Source: Actinopolyspora erythraea (lineage in GTDB: Bacteria; Actinomycetota; Actinomycetes; Mycobacteriales; Pseudonocardiaceae). Taken from it: a DNA stretch of 64,000 bases. Position numbers and translations under genes: made by a program. Shown one piece after another: positions 34,821-42,660 of the stretch. Where the stretch lies: NCBI RefSeq assembly GCF_002263515.1, contig NZ_CP022752.1, forward strand, positions 3,596,001-3,660,000. The letters run 5' to 3'. Within the stretch, counting starts at the first letter, position 1; each line of letters opens with the position of its first letter. The notes under the pieces were generated by a model. That model worked only from the letters and a program-made list of their open reading frames with translations, was not told where the DNA came from and made no database searches.

Positions 34821-35327
34821 TCAGACCTCCGTACTACCGGTCGTATTGCCTGTGTCGCCGACTTCGGCCGAAACCGTCAACGCGTCGTGACCTCCGGTCG
34901 AACCATAACCGCCGGAACCGCGCACCGACTCCGGCAGTTGGCCGACCTCTTCGAAAACAGCGTGTTCGACACGCTGCACCACCAACTGGGCTATTCGGTC
35001 CCCCCGCCGGAGCACGATCTCCCGGTCCGGATCGTGGTTGATCAAGCACACTTTGATCTCGCCCCGATAGCCCGCGTCAACGGTTCCCGGAGCGTTGACC
35101 ACTCCGAGCCCCGACCGGGCCGCGAGTCCGGAGCGCGGGTGCACGAACCCGGCACAGCCCTCCGGGAGAGCAACGGCGATTCCGGTGCCCACAACAGCCC
35201 GCCTGCCGGGAGGCAGCACGAGATCCTCGGTGGTGACGAGATCCGCACCGGCATCACCGGCTCTGGCGTAGGACGGCGGCGGCACGTCGGGGTCGAGACG
35301 ATTAAGCAGGACCTTCACGCTTGGCAC
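34821..35327 (-). CDS. dut: Deoxyuridine 5'-triphosphate nucleotidohydrolase (dUTPase)
   Basis: A trimeric dUTPase of about 168 residues. The five motifs are visible: AGDAGADL (1), [10 protein letters not shown] (2), [16 protein letters not shown] (3, with catalytic Asp), [10 protein letters not shown] (4) and [11 protein letters not shown] (5, the phosphate-binding arm). It removes dUTP and supplies dUMP. The start could be the GTG at 35327 or a TTG at 35336. The promoter region is shared with the divergent DUF3093 gene, only about 25 bp away, so the two promoters must overlap. Confidence 0.95.
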   Translation of the reverse strand: MPSVKVLLNRLDPDVPPPSYARAGDAGADLVTTEDLVLPPGRRAVVGTGIAVALPEGCAGFVHPRSGLAARSGLGVVNAPGTVDAGYRGEIKVCLINHDPDREIVLRRGDRIAQLVVQRVEHAVFEEVGQLPESVRGSGGYGSTGGHDALTVSAEVGDTGNTTGSTEV

Positions 35328-35351
35328 GGGGCGCAAGACTACCCTGAGGAC

Positions 35352-35870
35352 GTGTCGGATAGTTCAGAAGCGGTCCCCAACAGCGGTCCCACGACCGGGT
35401 CGAATGACGCGGACGGGGCGGTCCGCTACCGCGAACGGCTGCACGTCTCGTGGTGGAGCTGGCCGCTGCCGCTCATCGCGGCCGCGCTGCTGGCCGCCGA
35501 GGTGCACATGGGGTATCCGGGCGTCCGCGCCTGGCTGCCCTACGTGGTGCTGCTGCCGCTCTCGGTGGCCCTGCCGCTCTGGCTCAGCAGAACACGTGTC
35601 GTCGTGACCGACGAGGAGCTGCGAGCCGGCGACGCCCGACTCCCGCTCCGCTTCGTGTCCGAGGTCGAGGTGATCCCCCGGGAGCGGAAACGGCGGGCGC
35701 TCGGACCGGAACTGGACCCTGCCGCCTTCCTGGTGCACAGCCCCTGGGCACCCACGGCCGCGCGAATCTGGTTGGACGACCCCGAGGACCCGACGCCCTA
35801 CTGGGTGGTCAGCACTCGCCACCCGGAACGCCTCGCCGAGGTGCTGGAAACCGCCGGGAAGTCCGACTAG
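35352..35870 (+). CDS. DUF3093 membrane protein
   Basis: A 172-residue protein with two adjacent membrane helices (about 38-56 and 62-82; [17 protein letters not shown] and [17 protein letters not shown]) followed by a cytoplasmic domain rich in beta strands ([40 protein letters not shown]). Function unknown. A TACCCT about seven bases before the GTG suggests a leaderless transcript. It pairs divergently with dut, as Rv2698 does in M. tuberculosis. Confidence 0.87.
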   Translation: MSDSSEAVPNSGPTTGSNDADGAVRYRERLHVSWWSWPLPLIAAALLAAEVHMGYPGVRAWLPYVVLLPLSVALPLWLSRTRVVVTDEELRAGDARLPLRFVSEVEVIPRERKRRALGPELDPAAFLVHSPWAPTAARIWLDDPEDPTPYWVVSTRHPERLAEVLETAGKSD

Positions 35871-36182
35871 GGAACCTTCGGACGAGCGGAGATCTCGCGG
35901 CTTCGGACCGCGCGACGGTCACACGTCGCGCGAGCGGTGCGACACCGGTGGAACCACCGGCCGGGAGCGGCGGTGGGCTCCCCGCCGGGCCGGAGGAACG
36001 AGGGCCGGGAGCTCCGGAGAGACCGCCACCCGTGGCGGCCCCGGTGGTCGGCGTTCCCACGACGGGACCCGCCCCCAGGACGCCGCTGGTACGGGCCGGG
36101 ACCCGCCCGGCCGTGAACAGCGGACTGGACGTGTGACCGCTCTCACATCCAGCCCGCCTCGAACTCTCGCCGCCCGCGGAGT
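35871..36182. other. Non-coding stretch between convergent DUF3093 and DUF4193 genes
   Basis: About 310 bp. It holds the terminator hairpin at 35909-35932 and otherwise GC-rich sequence with no convincing gene. Confidence 0.5.
35909..35932 (+). terminator. Terminator hairpin after the DUF3093 gene
   Basis: CGCGCGACG and CGTCGCGCG form a perfect nine-base stem around the loop GTCACA, 38 bp after the stop codon. No T-tract. Confidence 0.65.
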
Positions 36183-36485
36183 TCAGGCCGCGCAGTCGCG
36201 GCACACGTACTTTCCGTTGCGCTCCCCCGCCAAGCGATTGCGGTGGTGCACCAGGAAGCAGCTGGAGCAGGTGAACTCGTCGGCCTGCTTCGGCAGCACC
36301 TTGACCGTCATCTCCTCACCGGAGAGATCGGCGCCCGGCAGCTCGAAATTGTCCGCGAGCTCACCCTCGTCCGTGTCCACGGCACCGGACTGAGCGTCAT
36401 TGCGCTTGGCCTTGAGCTCCTCCAGCGAGTCCTCCGGCAGGTCCTCGCTCTCACCGCGCCGCGGAGCGTCGTAGTCGGTGGCCAT
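36183..36485 (-). CDS. DUF4193 small zinc-ribbon protein
   Basis: A 100-residue acidic protein. The N-terminal half is disordered and Asp/Glu-rich (ESEDLPEDSLEELKAKRNDA). The C-terminus carries a zinc ribbon with CSSC and CRDC pairs around HHRNRLAGERNGKYV. The family is strictly actinobacterial and its role is unknown. A possible -35 TTGACC lies upstream on the minus strand at about 36535, but no matching -10 was convincing. The mycobacterial equivalent is Rv2699c, adjacent to cei as here. Confidence 0.9.
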   Translation of the reverse strand: MATDYDAPRRGESEDLPEDSLEELKAKRNDAQSGAVDTDEGELADNFELPGADLSGEEMTVKVLPKQADEFTCSSCFLVHHRNRLAGERNGKYVCRDCAA

Positions 36486-37006
36486 CTCGTTTCACCCCTG
36501 CATTTGTGGAGATTTGCAATGGTGTGCCGCTGGTCAACGTTCCAGGGCTCCAATTTGTGCCCACACCCGAGAGTGGCGGAGGTCTCCGTTTGTCCTGCGC
36601 TCCAAGTTCCCCCGAAACGAGCGACCGACCTCCGCCGTCACAGCGTGGAGCGCGGGAAGGGTAGCTCATCCCGGAACGGGACACGCACCGGGTCACCCGT
36701 AGGTGTGGTATGTGCTGCAGCCCGCCGTGCGGGAGTCCGGTGAGCCGCACCACGACGTGGCAGGGTGGGGCCGTCGAGAACTCCGAAAACCACACCGACG
36801 GTGACCGGCGATGGTGCGCGATGTCCCCGCAGTCCGCAACACGAGGACTACAGCGGGCAACAACTTCGACACGACTGCCCGTGTGGTGCCGCGTAGTCCC
36901 GCTACAGCACCTAAGCTGGCCGTGCGGACAGTCGATTCGGCACGAAACCGTTTCGATCGGACTCACCGGGACGAACGACGGCTCGATCAGGGGAGGCTGG
37001 CAGAAC
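36486..37006. other. Divergent region between DUF4193 and cei
   Basis: About 520 bp without a gene that I can support. It is less GC-rich near 36490-36560 (CATTTGTGGAGATTTGCAA). A TAAGCT at about 36914 could be a -10 for cei. Open frames crossing it are shadows of low quality. Confidence 0.45.
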
Positions 37007-37720
37007 GTGTCCACCGCGAGCACAGGAAAAGGGCTGCGGGGTCCTCGGTATCGACGCCGGCGTCCATTGCCCGCGTTGATCCTGCTCGCCGTACTCGCAC
37101 TGCTGTCCGGCTTCGTCTGGACCAGGGTGTTCGAGTCGACCGAGACCGTGGAGATGGCGACCCGCTGCAACGTGCCGGACGCCAAACCGGGGACCTCGGC
37201 GGCGCAGCCGGGAGACCCTCCCACCAGGACCCAGGCGGGCACGATGTTGCCCCGCGACGCCCTGGACGACACGACGCCGGCGCCACCGCAGGACGTACCG
37301 GTGCACGTGTTCAACGCCAACGGGGAAGCCAACCAGGCCACGCTGGTCAGTGAGGCACTGAGCAACCTCGGTTTCGCGGAGGGCGGGGAACCCGCCAACG
37401 ATCCGGTCTACACCGACCTCAACCTGAAGTGTCACGGGCAGATCCGGTACGGCCGGGCGGGAGCCGGGGCGGCCCGCACGCTGAGCCTGATGGCTCCCTG
37501 CGCGCAGTTGGTGCGCGACCAGCGTTCCGGTACGACGGTGGACCTGGCGCTGGGATCCGAGTTCGACGGGGTTCGAGCCACCCAGCAGGCCCAGCAAGTG
37601 CTGCAACAGCTCAGGAACTGGGCGAAGGAGAACCGTAGCCAGGGGGCCGACCAGCAGCGGGTGGGCGAACCCGAGGTGTCCGGAAAGTTGCTCGAAGCAG
37701 CCCGTGAGGTGCACTGCTGA
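37007..37720 (+). CDS. cei: Envelope integrity protein Cei (LytR C-terminal domain)
   Basis: A 237-residue protein with a basic N-terminus, one signal-anchor helix (about 23-43; PALILLAVLALLSGFVWTRV) and an extracytoplasmic domain of the LytR_C type (about 100-225; VPVHVFNANGEANQATLVSE, NLGFAEGG, VDLALGSEFDG). Three cysteines could form disulfides. M. tuberculosis Cei (Rv2700) is needed for envelope integrity and virulence. GGGGAGG lies ten bases before the GTG. It is followed at once by a strong hairpin. Confidence 0.88.
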   Translation: MSTASTGKGLRGPRYRRRRPLPALILLAVLALLSGFVWTRVFESTETVEMATRCNVPDAKPGTSAAQPGDPPTRTQAGTMLPRDALDDTTPAPPQDVPVHVFNANGEANQATLVSEALSNLGFAEGGEPANDPVYTDLNLKCHGQIRYGRAGAGAARTLSLMAPCAQLVRDQRSGTTVDLALGSEFDGVRATQQAQQVLQQLRNWAKENRSQGADQQRVGEPEVSGKLLEAAREVHC

Positions 37721-38062
37721 GACCCGGTCGTCCCTTCGACGACCGGGGGCTTCGCCGACCGGGGTTGCCCTTACCTGGTGGGGATCGTGGGCACGTTCGG
37801 CGCCGCCACTTTCCCCGTCGTGCCGTCGTCCCGTGGTCGTTGCTGCGCTCCCGCCGCCGAGGAGATCCCGTTGGAGGGGCCGAACCCACGCACGGGATCC
37901 CGCGCGCGTGCACCCTCCGAACGGGCACCGAGGGGCGCATCCCGCGCCCCCGAACGGACCCGTACGAAAGCGGGCAGGGGCCGCGCCGACCGGGCGAGCC
38001 CCCGCACCCCAACAGCGGCCCCGGTCAGATACCGGCTGCCTCGTGCTTGAGCAACACGGCGG
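37721..38062. other. Non-coding stretch between convergent cei and suhB
   Basis: About 340 bp. It has the cei terminator and, at 38025-38084, the out-of-frame sequence that would encode the normal C-terminus of SuhB. A 78-codon minus-strand frame (37771-38007) is Arg/Pro/Gly-rich and not supported. Confidence 0.5.
37723..37747 (+). terminator. cei terminator hairpin
   Basis: CCCGGTCGTC-CCTTC-GACGACCGGG is a perfect ten-base stem with a five-base loop, starting two bases after the cei stop. Confidence 0.75.
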
Positions 38063-38842
38063 TCAACTCGTCGGCGATGCCGGGGACGCGCAGAGGATCG
38101 CCTCGTCCCCCAGCCCGTCGGTGGTGCCCTCCCCCGGCAGCCGCAGCCGAGCTCCCGCCTCGGCTGCGATCAGGGCACCGGCGGCCCAGTCCCAGCGGGA
38201 CAGGCCGTGCTCGTAGTAGCCGTCCAACCACCCGGCCGCCACCGCGCACAGTTCGAGGGAAGCCGCACCACCGCGCCTGATGTCGCGTATCTCACCGAGG
38301 AGTTCCCGCAGCAGCGAGGCCTGCCGGATCCGGCGTTGCCGGAGATAGCTGAACCCCGTCCCGAGCAGCGCCAGGTCGAGTCGTCCCGAGTCGGACACTC
38401 GGAGTGGCCGCCCGTCGAGCTCGGCACCCTGTCCCGCGGCGGCGCTCCAGACCCGCCCCGAACAGGGCTCCACCACCGCTCCGGCCAACGAGGCACCGTC
38501 GAGCTGCACGGCGATCGACACCGCGTAGTTCGGATACCCGTAGAGGTAGTTGACCGTGCCGTCGATGGGATCGACCACCCAACGCAACCCGTCCTCCGCC
38601 GCGGCTCCACCCTCCTCCTCCCCGAGCACTGGTTCGTCCGGGCGAAGTTCGGAGAGCCTTTCCCGGATCAGCTTCTCCACCGCGCGGTCGGCGGCGGTCA
38701 CCACGTCGGTCTCGGTACTCTTCGTGGCCACGACACCCGTGGTGGCGATCTCGCTTCGCATGGTGAGAGCCAGCTCGGCGGCCTCCCGCGCGACAGTTAC
38801 CGAAGTGGCACGTAATCCCGCAACGTCATACTGATGTGTCAA
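38063..38842 (-). CDS. suhB: Inositol monophosphatase family protein (SuhB), 3' end frameshifted
   Basis: About 260 residues of the inositol monophosphatase fold. Metal and substrate motifs are LGEEEGG, VVDPIDGTVNYLYGYPNYAV and LSRWDWAAGALIAAEAG. It hydrolyses inositol-1-phosphate, supplying inositol for phosphatidylinositol and mycothiol. The last in-frame residues are ILCASPASPTS. In the next frame, to the stop at 38025, the sequence GIADELTAVLLKHEAAGI gives the expected family C-terminus; one extra C in the run at 38082-38085 would join them. The start is uncertain: I chose the TTG at 38842 because the ATG at 38761 would cut the conserved VAREAAELA helix. Confidence 0.8.
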   Translation of the reverse strand: MTHQYDVAGLRATSVTVAREAAELALTMRSEIATTGVVATKSTETDVVTAADRAVEKLIRERLSELRPDEPVLGEEEGGAAAEDGLRWVVDPIDGTVNYLYGYPNYAVSIAVQLDGASLAGAVVEPCSGRVWSAAAGQGAELDGRPLRVSDSGRLDLALLGTGFSYLRQRRIRQASLLRELLGEIRDIRRGGAASLELCAVAAGWLDGYYEHGLSRWDWAAGALIAAEAGARLRLPGEGTTDGLGDEAILCASPASPTS

Positions 38843-38849
38843 ACCCACG

Positions 38850-38878
38850 TTCACATCGCAACACAGCGCGGTTAAAGT
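38850..38878 (+). promoter_or_regulatory. ppgK promoter
   Basis: TTCACA (38850-38855), a 17-base spacer and TAAAGT (38873-38878) match the housekeeping sigma consensus closely. Transcription would start near 38885, about 33 bases before the ppgK ATG. The divergent suhB 5' end overlaps it. Confidence 0.7.
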
Positions 38879-38917
38879 CTGCACACCTCGTCCTGAATCG
38901 AATAGGAAGGATCAGGC

Positions 38918-39676
38918 ATGGGCACTGCCCGCGGATTCGGCATTGACATCGGCGGCTCCGGCATCAAGGGATGCCCGGTCGATGTCGAGGGTGGAGTCCT
39001 GGCCGACGAACGGCTGCGCATCTCGACTCCCCACCCCTCCACACCGGAAGCCGTGGCCGACGTGGTCGCCGAGATCGTCGGCAAGTTCGGCTGGGACGGC
39101 CCGGTGGGCATCACACTACCCTGCGTGATCAAGAACGGCACGGCACTGACGGCGGCCAACATCGACGAGGACTGGATCGATACAGACGCCCAGGGCCTGT
39201 TCGCCAAACGACTCGGGCGAGCTCGTGAGCAAATCGTAATGCTCAACGACGCCGACGCCGCGGGCTTGGCGGAGATGCGTTTCGGGGCCGGAGCGGATCG
39301 CGATTCCGGACTCGTAGTCGTTCTCACCTTCGGCACCGGCATAGGCAGCTCCGCGTTCCTCGACGGGCAGCTGCTGCCGAACACCGAATTCGGGCACATC
39401 GAAGTCGCGGGACGGGACGCCGAGGCGGAGGCGGCGGCCTCGGTCAAGGACACCCTCGAACTCAGCTACGAGGAGTGGGCCCCGAGGGTGAGCAGGTACA
39501 TCCAGAGCCTGGAGAAGTTCCTGTGGCCCGACCTGATCATCGCCGGAGGCGGCGTCAGCAAGAAGGCGCACAAGTGGCTGCCGCTGTTGCAGACCCGTAC
39601 CCCGATCGTGGCGGCGTCGCTGAAGAACGACGCGGGTATAGTCGGTGCCGCCACAGCCGCCGCGCAACGCGCGTAA
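38918..39676 (+). CDS. ppgK: Polyphosphate glucokinase
   Basis: A 252-residue ROK-related kinase. [17 protein letters not shown] is the phosphate-1 motif, [12 protein letters not shown] the catalytic-Asp region, [16 protein letters not shown] the phosphate-2 motif, and [14 protein letters not shown] the adenosine motif. It phosphorylates glucose with polyphosphate or ATP and is the main glucokinase of many actinobacteria. AGGAAGG lies seven bases before the ATG. It sits between suhB and sigA exactly as in M. tuberculosis (Rv2701c-Rv2703). Confidence 0.95.
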   Translation: MGTARGFGIDIGGSGIKGCPVDVEGGVLADERLRISTPHPSTPEAVADVVAEIVGKFGWDGPVGITLPCVIKNGTALTAANIDEDWIDTDAQGLFAKRLGRAREQIVMLNDADAAGLAEMRFGAGADRDSGLVVVLTFGTGIGSSAFLDGQLLPNTEFGHIEVAGRDAEAEAAASVKDTLELSYEEWAPRVSRYIQSLEKFLWPDLIIAGGGVSKKAHKWLPLLQTRTPIVAASLKNDAGIVGAATAAAQRA

Positions 39677-40031
39677 CATTCGGCTGTAGTGCGAGAACAG
39701 TCGCGCTGACCCTCCCGACCCTTACACCGGGCGTTCCCGTCAGGGGAGCGTGCGGCGTGGGCCCGGAGGTCGCATCGCGGCGGACGGGTGAACGTGGTTC
39801 CGGGCGCGAGAAACCGGGCCGTTGAGCTCCCCGTGCACACGACACGGGGCTCTGATCAGCCTTGCAGCGGAACCACACTCACCTGACGCAGTTACAATGG
39901 AACACGTCCCACCGAATTCACGGCCTTCCGGCACGCCTCGTAGGGCTCGAACGGTGGGTTGTCCCCGACCCCTGGCGGCCGAGGTTTCGCGCCCCCGGCC
40001 AGCCCTGACAGACCGTCGCGAAAGGGCGTAC
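39677..40031. other. Upstream region of sigA
   Basis: About 355 bp. It contains the promoter elements at 39869-39898. The open frame to 39822 extends the sigma factor upstream, but I regard that as non-coding because the GTG at 40032 has a GAAAGGG and the extension has a different composition. Confidence 0.5.
39869..39898 (+). promoter_or_regulatory. Overlapping stress-type and housekeeping promoter elements of sigA
   Basis: GGAAC (39869-39873), a 17-base spacer and GTT (39891-39893) fit the SigR/SigH-type promoter pattern. TACAAT (39893-39898) overlapping it is a perfect-looking -10 for the housekeeping factor. Streptomyces hrdB also has a SigR-dependent promoter. Transcription from here would give a leader of about 125 bases. 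Confidence 0.55.
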
Positions 40032-41519
40032 GTGGCAGCCGCAGAAACCGCAACCCGACGCTCCGGCTCCGCTGCAGCATCAGGCGGGGCCCGGTCCGAG
40101 CCCAGCAAGACGAAGACCGCTTCGGACCCGGAGACGGCCCCGGCGGCCGAAACCGACGAAGCGCCGAGTTCCTCGTCCACCACCAAGAAGAGCTCCAAGG
40201 GCTCGGCCACGACAAAGTCGAGCGGAACCAAGTCCAGCGGAACCAAGTCGAGCGGGACGAAGTCGACCGGGAGCAAGTCGACCGGCCGCAAGAGCACTTC
40301 CAAGTCGTCGGGCAAGACGACGAAGAAGACCACGAAGTCGGCCGGCACCAAGACCGCGTCCCAATCGACGGGGGAATCGACTCCGGACCAGGCCAACGGC
40401 GAGAACCTGGAGATCGACGAACCGATCGAGACCGACCTGACTTCGGCCAACATCGGCGACCTCGACGACATCGAGGTCGACATCCCCGAGGAGCCCGAGG
40501 TCGTCGAGGACGAGGAAGGCAAGACCGACCCGGATTTCGTCTGGGACGAGGAGGAGTCCGAAGCCCTCCGGCAGGCTCGCAAGGATGCCGAGCTCACCGC
40601 TTCGGCCGACTCGGTCCGTGCCTATCTGAAGCAGATCGGCAAGGTCGCGCTGCTCAACGCCGAGGAAGAGGTCGAGCTCGCCAAGCGCATCGAGGCGGGC
40701 CTGTACGCGGCCGAGCGCCTGCGGCAGGCGGAGGAGGCCGGAGAGATGCCTCCGCTGCAGCTGCGGCGGGACCTGCGTTGGATCGTGCGCGACGGTGAGC
40801 GCGCGAAGAGCCACCTGCTGGAGGCCAACCTGCGGTTGGTGGTCAGCCTCGCCAAGCGCTACACCGGGCGGGGCATGGCCTTCCTGGACCTCATCCAGGA
40901 GGGCAACCTGGGCCTGATCCGCGCGGTCGAGAAGTTCGACTACACCAAGGGCTACAAGTTCTCCACCTACGCCACCTGGTGGATCCGGCAGGCCATCACG
41001 CGCGCCATGGCCGACCAGGCCCGCACCATCCGCATTCCGGTCCACATGGTCGAGGTCATCAACAAGCTCGGCCGCATCCAGCGTGAGCTGCTGCAGGACC
41101 TGGGCCGCGAGCCCACCCCCGAGGAGCTCGCCAAGGAGATGGACATCTCCCCGGAGAAAGTGCTGGAGATCCAGCAGTACGCCAGGGAGCCCATCTCGCT
41201 CGACCAGACCATCGGTGACGAGGGCGACAGTCAGCTCGGTGACTTCATCGAGGACTCCGAGGCCGTGGTGGCCGTGGACGCGGTCTCGTTCACCCTGTTG
41301 CAGGACCAGCTGCAGTCGGTGCTGCAGACGCTGTCGGAGCGGGAGGCCGGCGTGGTCCGGCTCCGGTTCGGACTGACCGACGGACAGCCGCGCACGCTCG
41401 ACGAGATCGGTCAGGTGTACGGCGTCACCAGGGAACGCATCCGTCAGATCGAGTCCAAGACGATGTCGAAGCTTCGGCACCCCTCGCGTTCGCAGGTACT
41501 GCGCGACTACCTGGACTGA
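40032..41519 (+). CDS. sigA: Principal RNA polymerase sigma factor (SigA/HrdB/RpoD)
   Basis: A 495-residue group 1 sigma factor. Residues 1-110 are Lys/Ser/Thr-rich low complexity with five tandem pentapeptides (62-86), followed by a strongly acidic stretch (about 140-180; [18 protein letters not shown]). Region 1.2 starts near 195 ([20 protein letters not shown]). Regions 2.1-2.4 include [20 protein letters not shown] and [20 protein letters not shown]. Regions 3 and 4 end with [20 protein letters not shown]. It directs most transcription. A strong terminator follows. Confidence 0.96.
   Translation: MAAAETATRRSGSAAASGGARSEPSKTKTASDPETAPAAETDEAPSSSSTTKKSSKGSATTKSSGTKSSGTKSSGTKSTGSKSTGRKSTSKSSGKTTKKTTKSAGTKTASQSTGESTPDQANGENLEIDEPIETDLTSANIGDLDDIEVDIPEEPEVVEDEEGKTDPDFVWDEEESEALRQARKDAELTASADSVRAYLKQIGKVALLNAEEEVELAKRIEAGLYAAERLRQAEEAGEMPPLQLRRDLRWIVRDGERAKSHLLEANLRLVVSLAKRYTGRGMAFLDLIQEGNLGLIRAVEKFDYTKGYKFSTYATWWIRQAITRAMADQARTIRIPVHMVEVINKLGRIQRELLQDLGREPTPEELAKEMDISPEKVLEIQQYAREPISLDQTIGDEGDSQLGDFIEDSEAVVAVDAVSFTLLQDQLQSVLQTLSEREAGVVRLRFGLTDGQPRTLDEIGQVYGVTRERIRQIESKTMSKLRHPSRSQVLRDYLD
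40215..40289 (+). repeat. Five 15-bp repeats encoding Lys-Ser-(Ser/Thr)-Gly-X in sigA
   Basis: Five in-frame 15-base units of the form AAGTCGAGCGGAACC encode [25 protein letters not shown]. The first three units are nearly identical in DNA, so the tract may vary in length between strains. Confidence 0.9.
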
Positions 41520-41636
41520 GGCACTCCACCCGCGGGATGCGTCCGTGCCCGGAATCCGCTCGTGGCCGGTGCGGAGGGCTCACTTCGCCGGGGCACCACA
41601 CCCGGGTAACCGTCCAGCGGGACAGCCAGCTCTCCA

Positions 41637-41672
41637 GGCGCCCACCTCGGGTCCGAGGTGGGCGCCTTTTTT
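41637..41672 (+). terminator. Intrinsic terminator of sigA
   Basis: GGCGCCCACCTCGG pairs with CGAGGTGGGCGCC around a short loop and is followed by six T residues: a classical rho-independent terminator, 118 bp after the stop. Confidence 0.95.
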
Positions 41673-41905
41673 CGGCTTGGGGTGAAAAGCCCCGCTTCCG
41701 GCCGTTGCTCCCCGGCGACCCGACGCCCGACGGCTGCCACGGGGCACCGCGAGCGGCCGCTCGCGCACGCTCGGCTCGGCGGGGAACCAGTGTCCTCGCC
41801 AGGAGTGACCGAGGAGTCCCGTGCGATGGGCGGCCGGAGGGGCACCGTCGCGTTACTCCTCGGTCGCGCGCCGACGGAAAAAGCTCTTTTCCCCCGTAAT
41901 CGATA

Positions 41906-41921
41906 AGTGATTCACATCACT
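41906..41921. promoter_or_regulatory. CRP/FNR-type dyad
   Basis: AGTGA-TTCACA-TCACT is a perfect dyad with GTGA-N6-TCAC half-sites, the pattern bound by CRP/GlxR proteins. It is about 390 bp upstream of the nearest downstream gene, at the edge of an AT-rich tract. Confidence 0.5.
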
Positions 41922-42093
41922 ATTTTCGTCTCGTGCGCCGGGAACAGCCCTCGTGCACCCGTTCGCCCACAGCGGAACCCGTCGCAGCGGAACAGTCGAA
42001 AACGTGTCGGAAATCCCCCGGAAAACCTCTTGTCCGTTGCAAAAAATCACAGCCCGTGAACTGAGAAATCACATATTTTCCCTGGTCAACCAA

Positions 42094-42116
42094 CTGATCA
42101 CGATCAGGACTACAGT
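42094..42116 (+). promoter_or_regulatory. Dyad plus -10-like element upstream of DUF7455
   Basis: CTGATC-AC-GATCAG (42094-42107) is a perfect dyad, three bases before TACAGT (42111-42116). The -35 region is poor, which suits an activator- or repressor-controlled promoter. The leader to the ATG would be about 190 bases. Confidence 0.45.
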
Positions 42117-42270
42117 GTGCTCCCAGTCACTGCGCCATTCGGGCATTTCCGGGTGACGCAAGTCGCTGATCGACGTTGGAACAGTGACGCGAGGCCAAGT
42201 GTCTGTAAGAGTGGAACTTGCGACACCGGCCCCGTCGCCAGCGGGCTACCGGTGGTTGCAGCAGGATCGA

Positions 42271-42292
42271 GGCGTCGGGTACCCCCGACGCC
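42271..42292 (+). promoter_or_regulatory. Leader hairpin before the DUF7455 start
   Basis: GGCGTCGGG-TACC-CCCGACGCC is a perfect nine-base stem with a four-base loop, ending 19 bases before the ATG and just before the GGAGGGAG ribosome binding site. It could tune translation or stabilise the mRNA. Confidence 0.5.
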
Positions 42293-42311
42293 GGGACGGA
42301 GGGAGATTCCG

Positions 42312-42506
42312 ATGCCTGAGACGCTCACCCGCCCCGAGTTGACCGCCGCCGACCGCTGTGACCGCTGCGGGGCCGCCGCAAAGCTCAGGGCAGTTCTCCA
42401 GTCCGGCGGAGAGCTGCTGTTCTGCGGACACCACGCTCGCGAATTCAAGTCGGGGCTCAACGAGATCGAGGCCGATCTCCAGGAAGACGAGCAGATCGAA
42501 CTCTGA
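42312..42506 (+). CDS. DUF7455 small zinc-binding protein
   Basis: A 64-residue protein with a CDRCG pair near residue 16 and CGHH at about 39, consistent with a single zinc ribbon (ADRCDRCGAAAKLRAVLQSG, GELLFCGHHAREFK). The C-terminus is acidic (EADLQEDEQIEL). The family is widespread in actinobacteria, often near sigma factor genes; its function is unknown. GGAGGGAG precedes the ATG. The unusually elaborate upstream region suggests high or regulated expression. Confidence 0.85.
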   Translation: MPETLTRPELTAADRCDRCGAAAKLRAVLQSGGELLFCGHHAREFKSGLNEIEADLQEDEQIEL

Positions 42507-42607
42507 GACTTCGCGGGGGCGAACCGTCGGGTTGACGGGGGACCGGTTCGGTGACCCCGGAACCTGCGATTCCCGGCAACCCGCTCCGGAGCTCGAACAA
42601 CGAGGAC

Positions 42608-42646
42608 GAACGTGCCCGGCCGGATCGGATCCGGCCGGGCACGTTC
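42608..42646. terminator. Perfect 19-bp inverted repeat between convergent genes
   Basis: Nineteen bases starting GAACGTGCCCGG are followed after one base by their exact complement. It lies 101 bp after DUF7455 and 14 bp beyond the helicase stop on the other strand, so a bidirectional terminator is likely. There is no T-tract. Confidence 0.75.
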
Positions 42647-42660
42647 ACGTTCCGGACCTC

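Larger units (their letters stand above)
41520..42311. other. Long regulatory intergenic region with AT-rich core
   Basis: About 790 bp between sigA and the DUF7455 gene. It contains the sigA terminator, a CRP-like dyad (41906-41921), an AT-rich section (41980-42090), a CTGATC/GATCAG dyad next to a TACAGT, and a leader hairpin (42271-42292). Short frames at 41853-42050 (minus) and 41953-42156 (plus) have poor codon bias and are not called. Confidence 0.55.

Noticed and set aside
37771..38007. A 78-codon minus-strand frame downstream of suhB
   Set aside because: Low-complexity Arg/Gly/Pro composition, no start signal and no recognised features.
41853..42156. Short frames on both strands in the AT-rich sigA-DUF7455 gap
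   Set aside because: Codon bias is unlike the genome and there are no ribosome binding sites.
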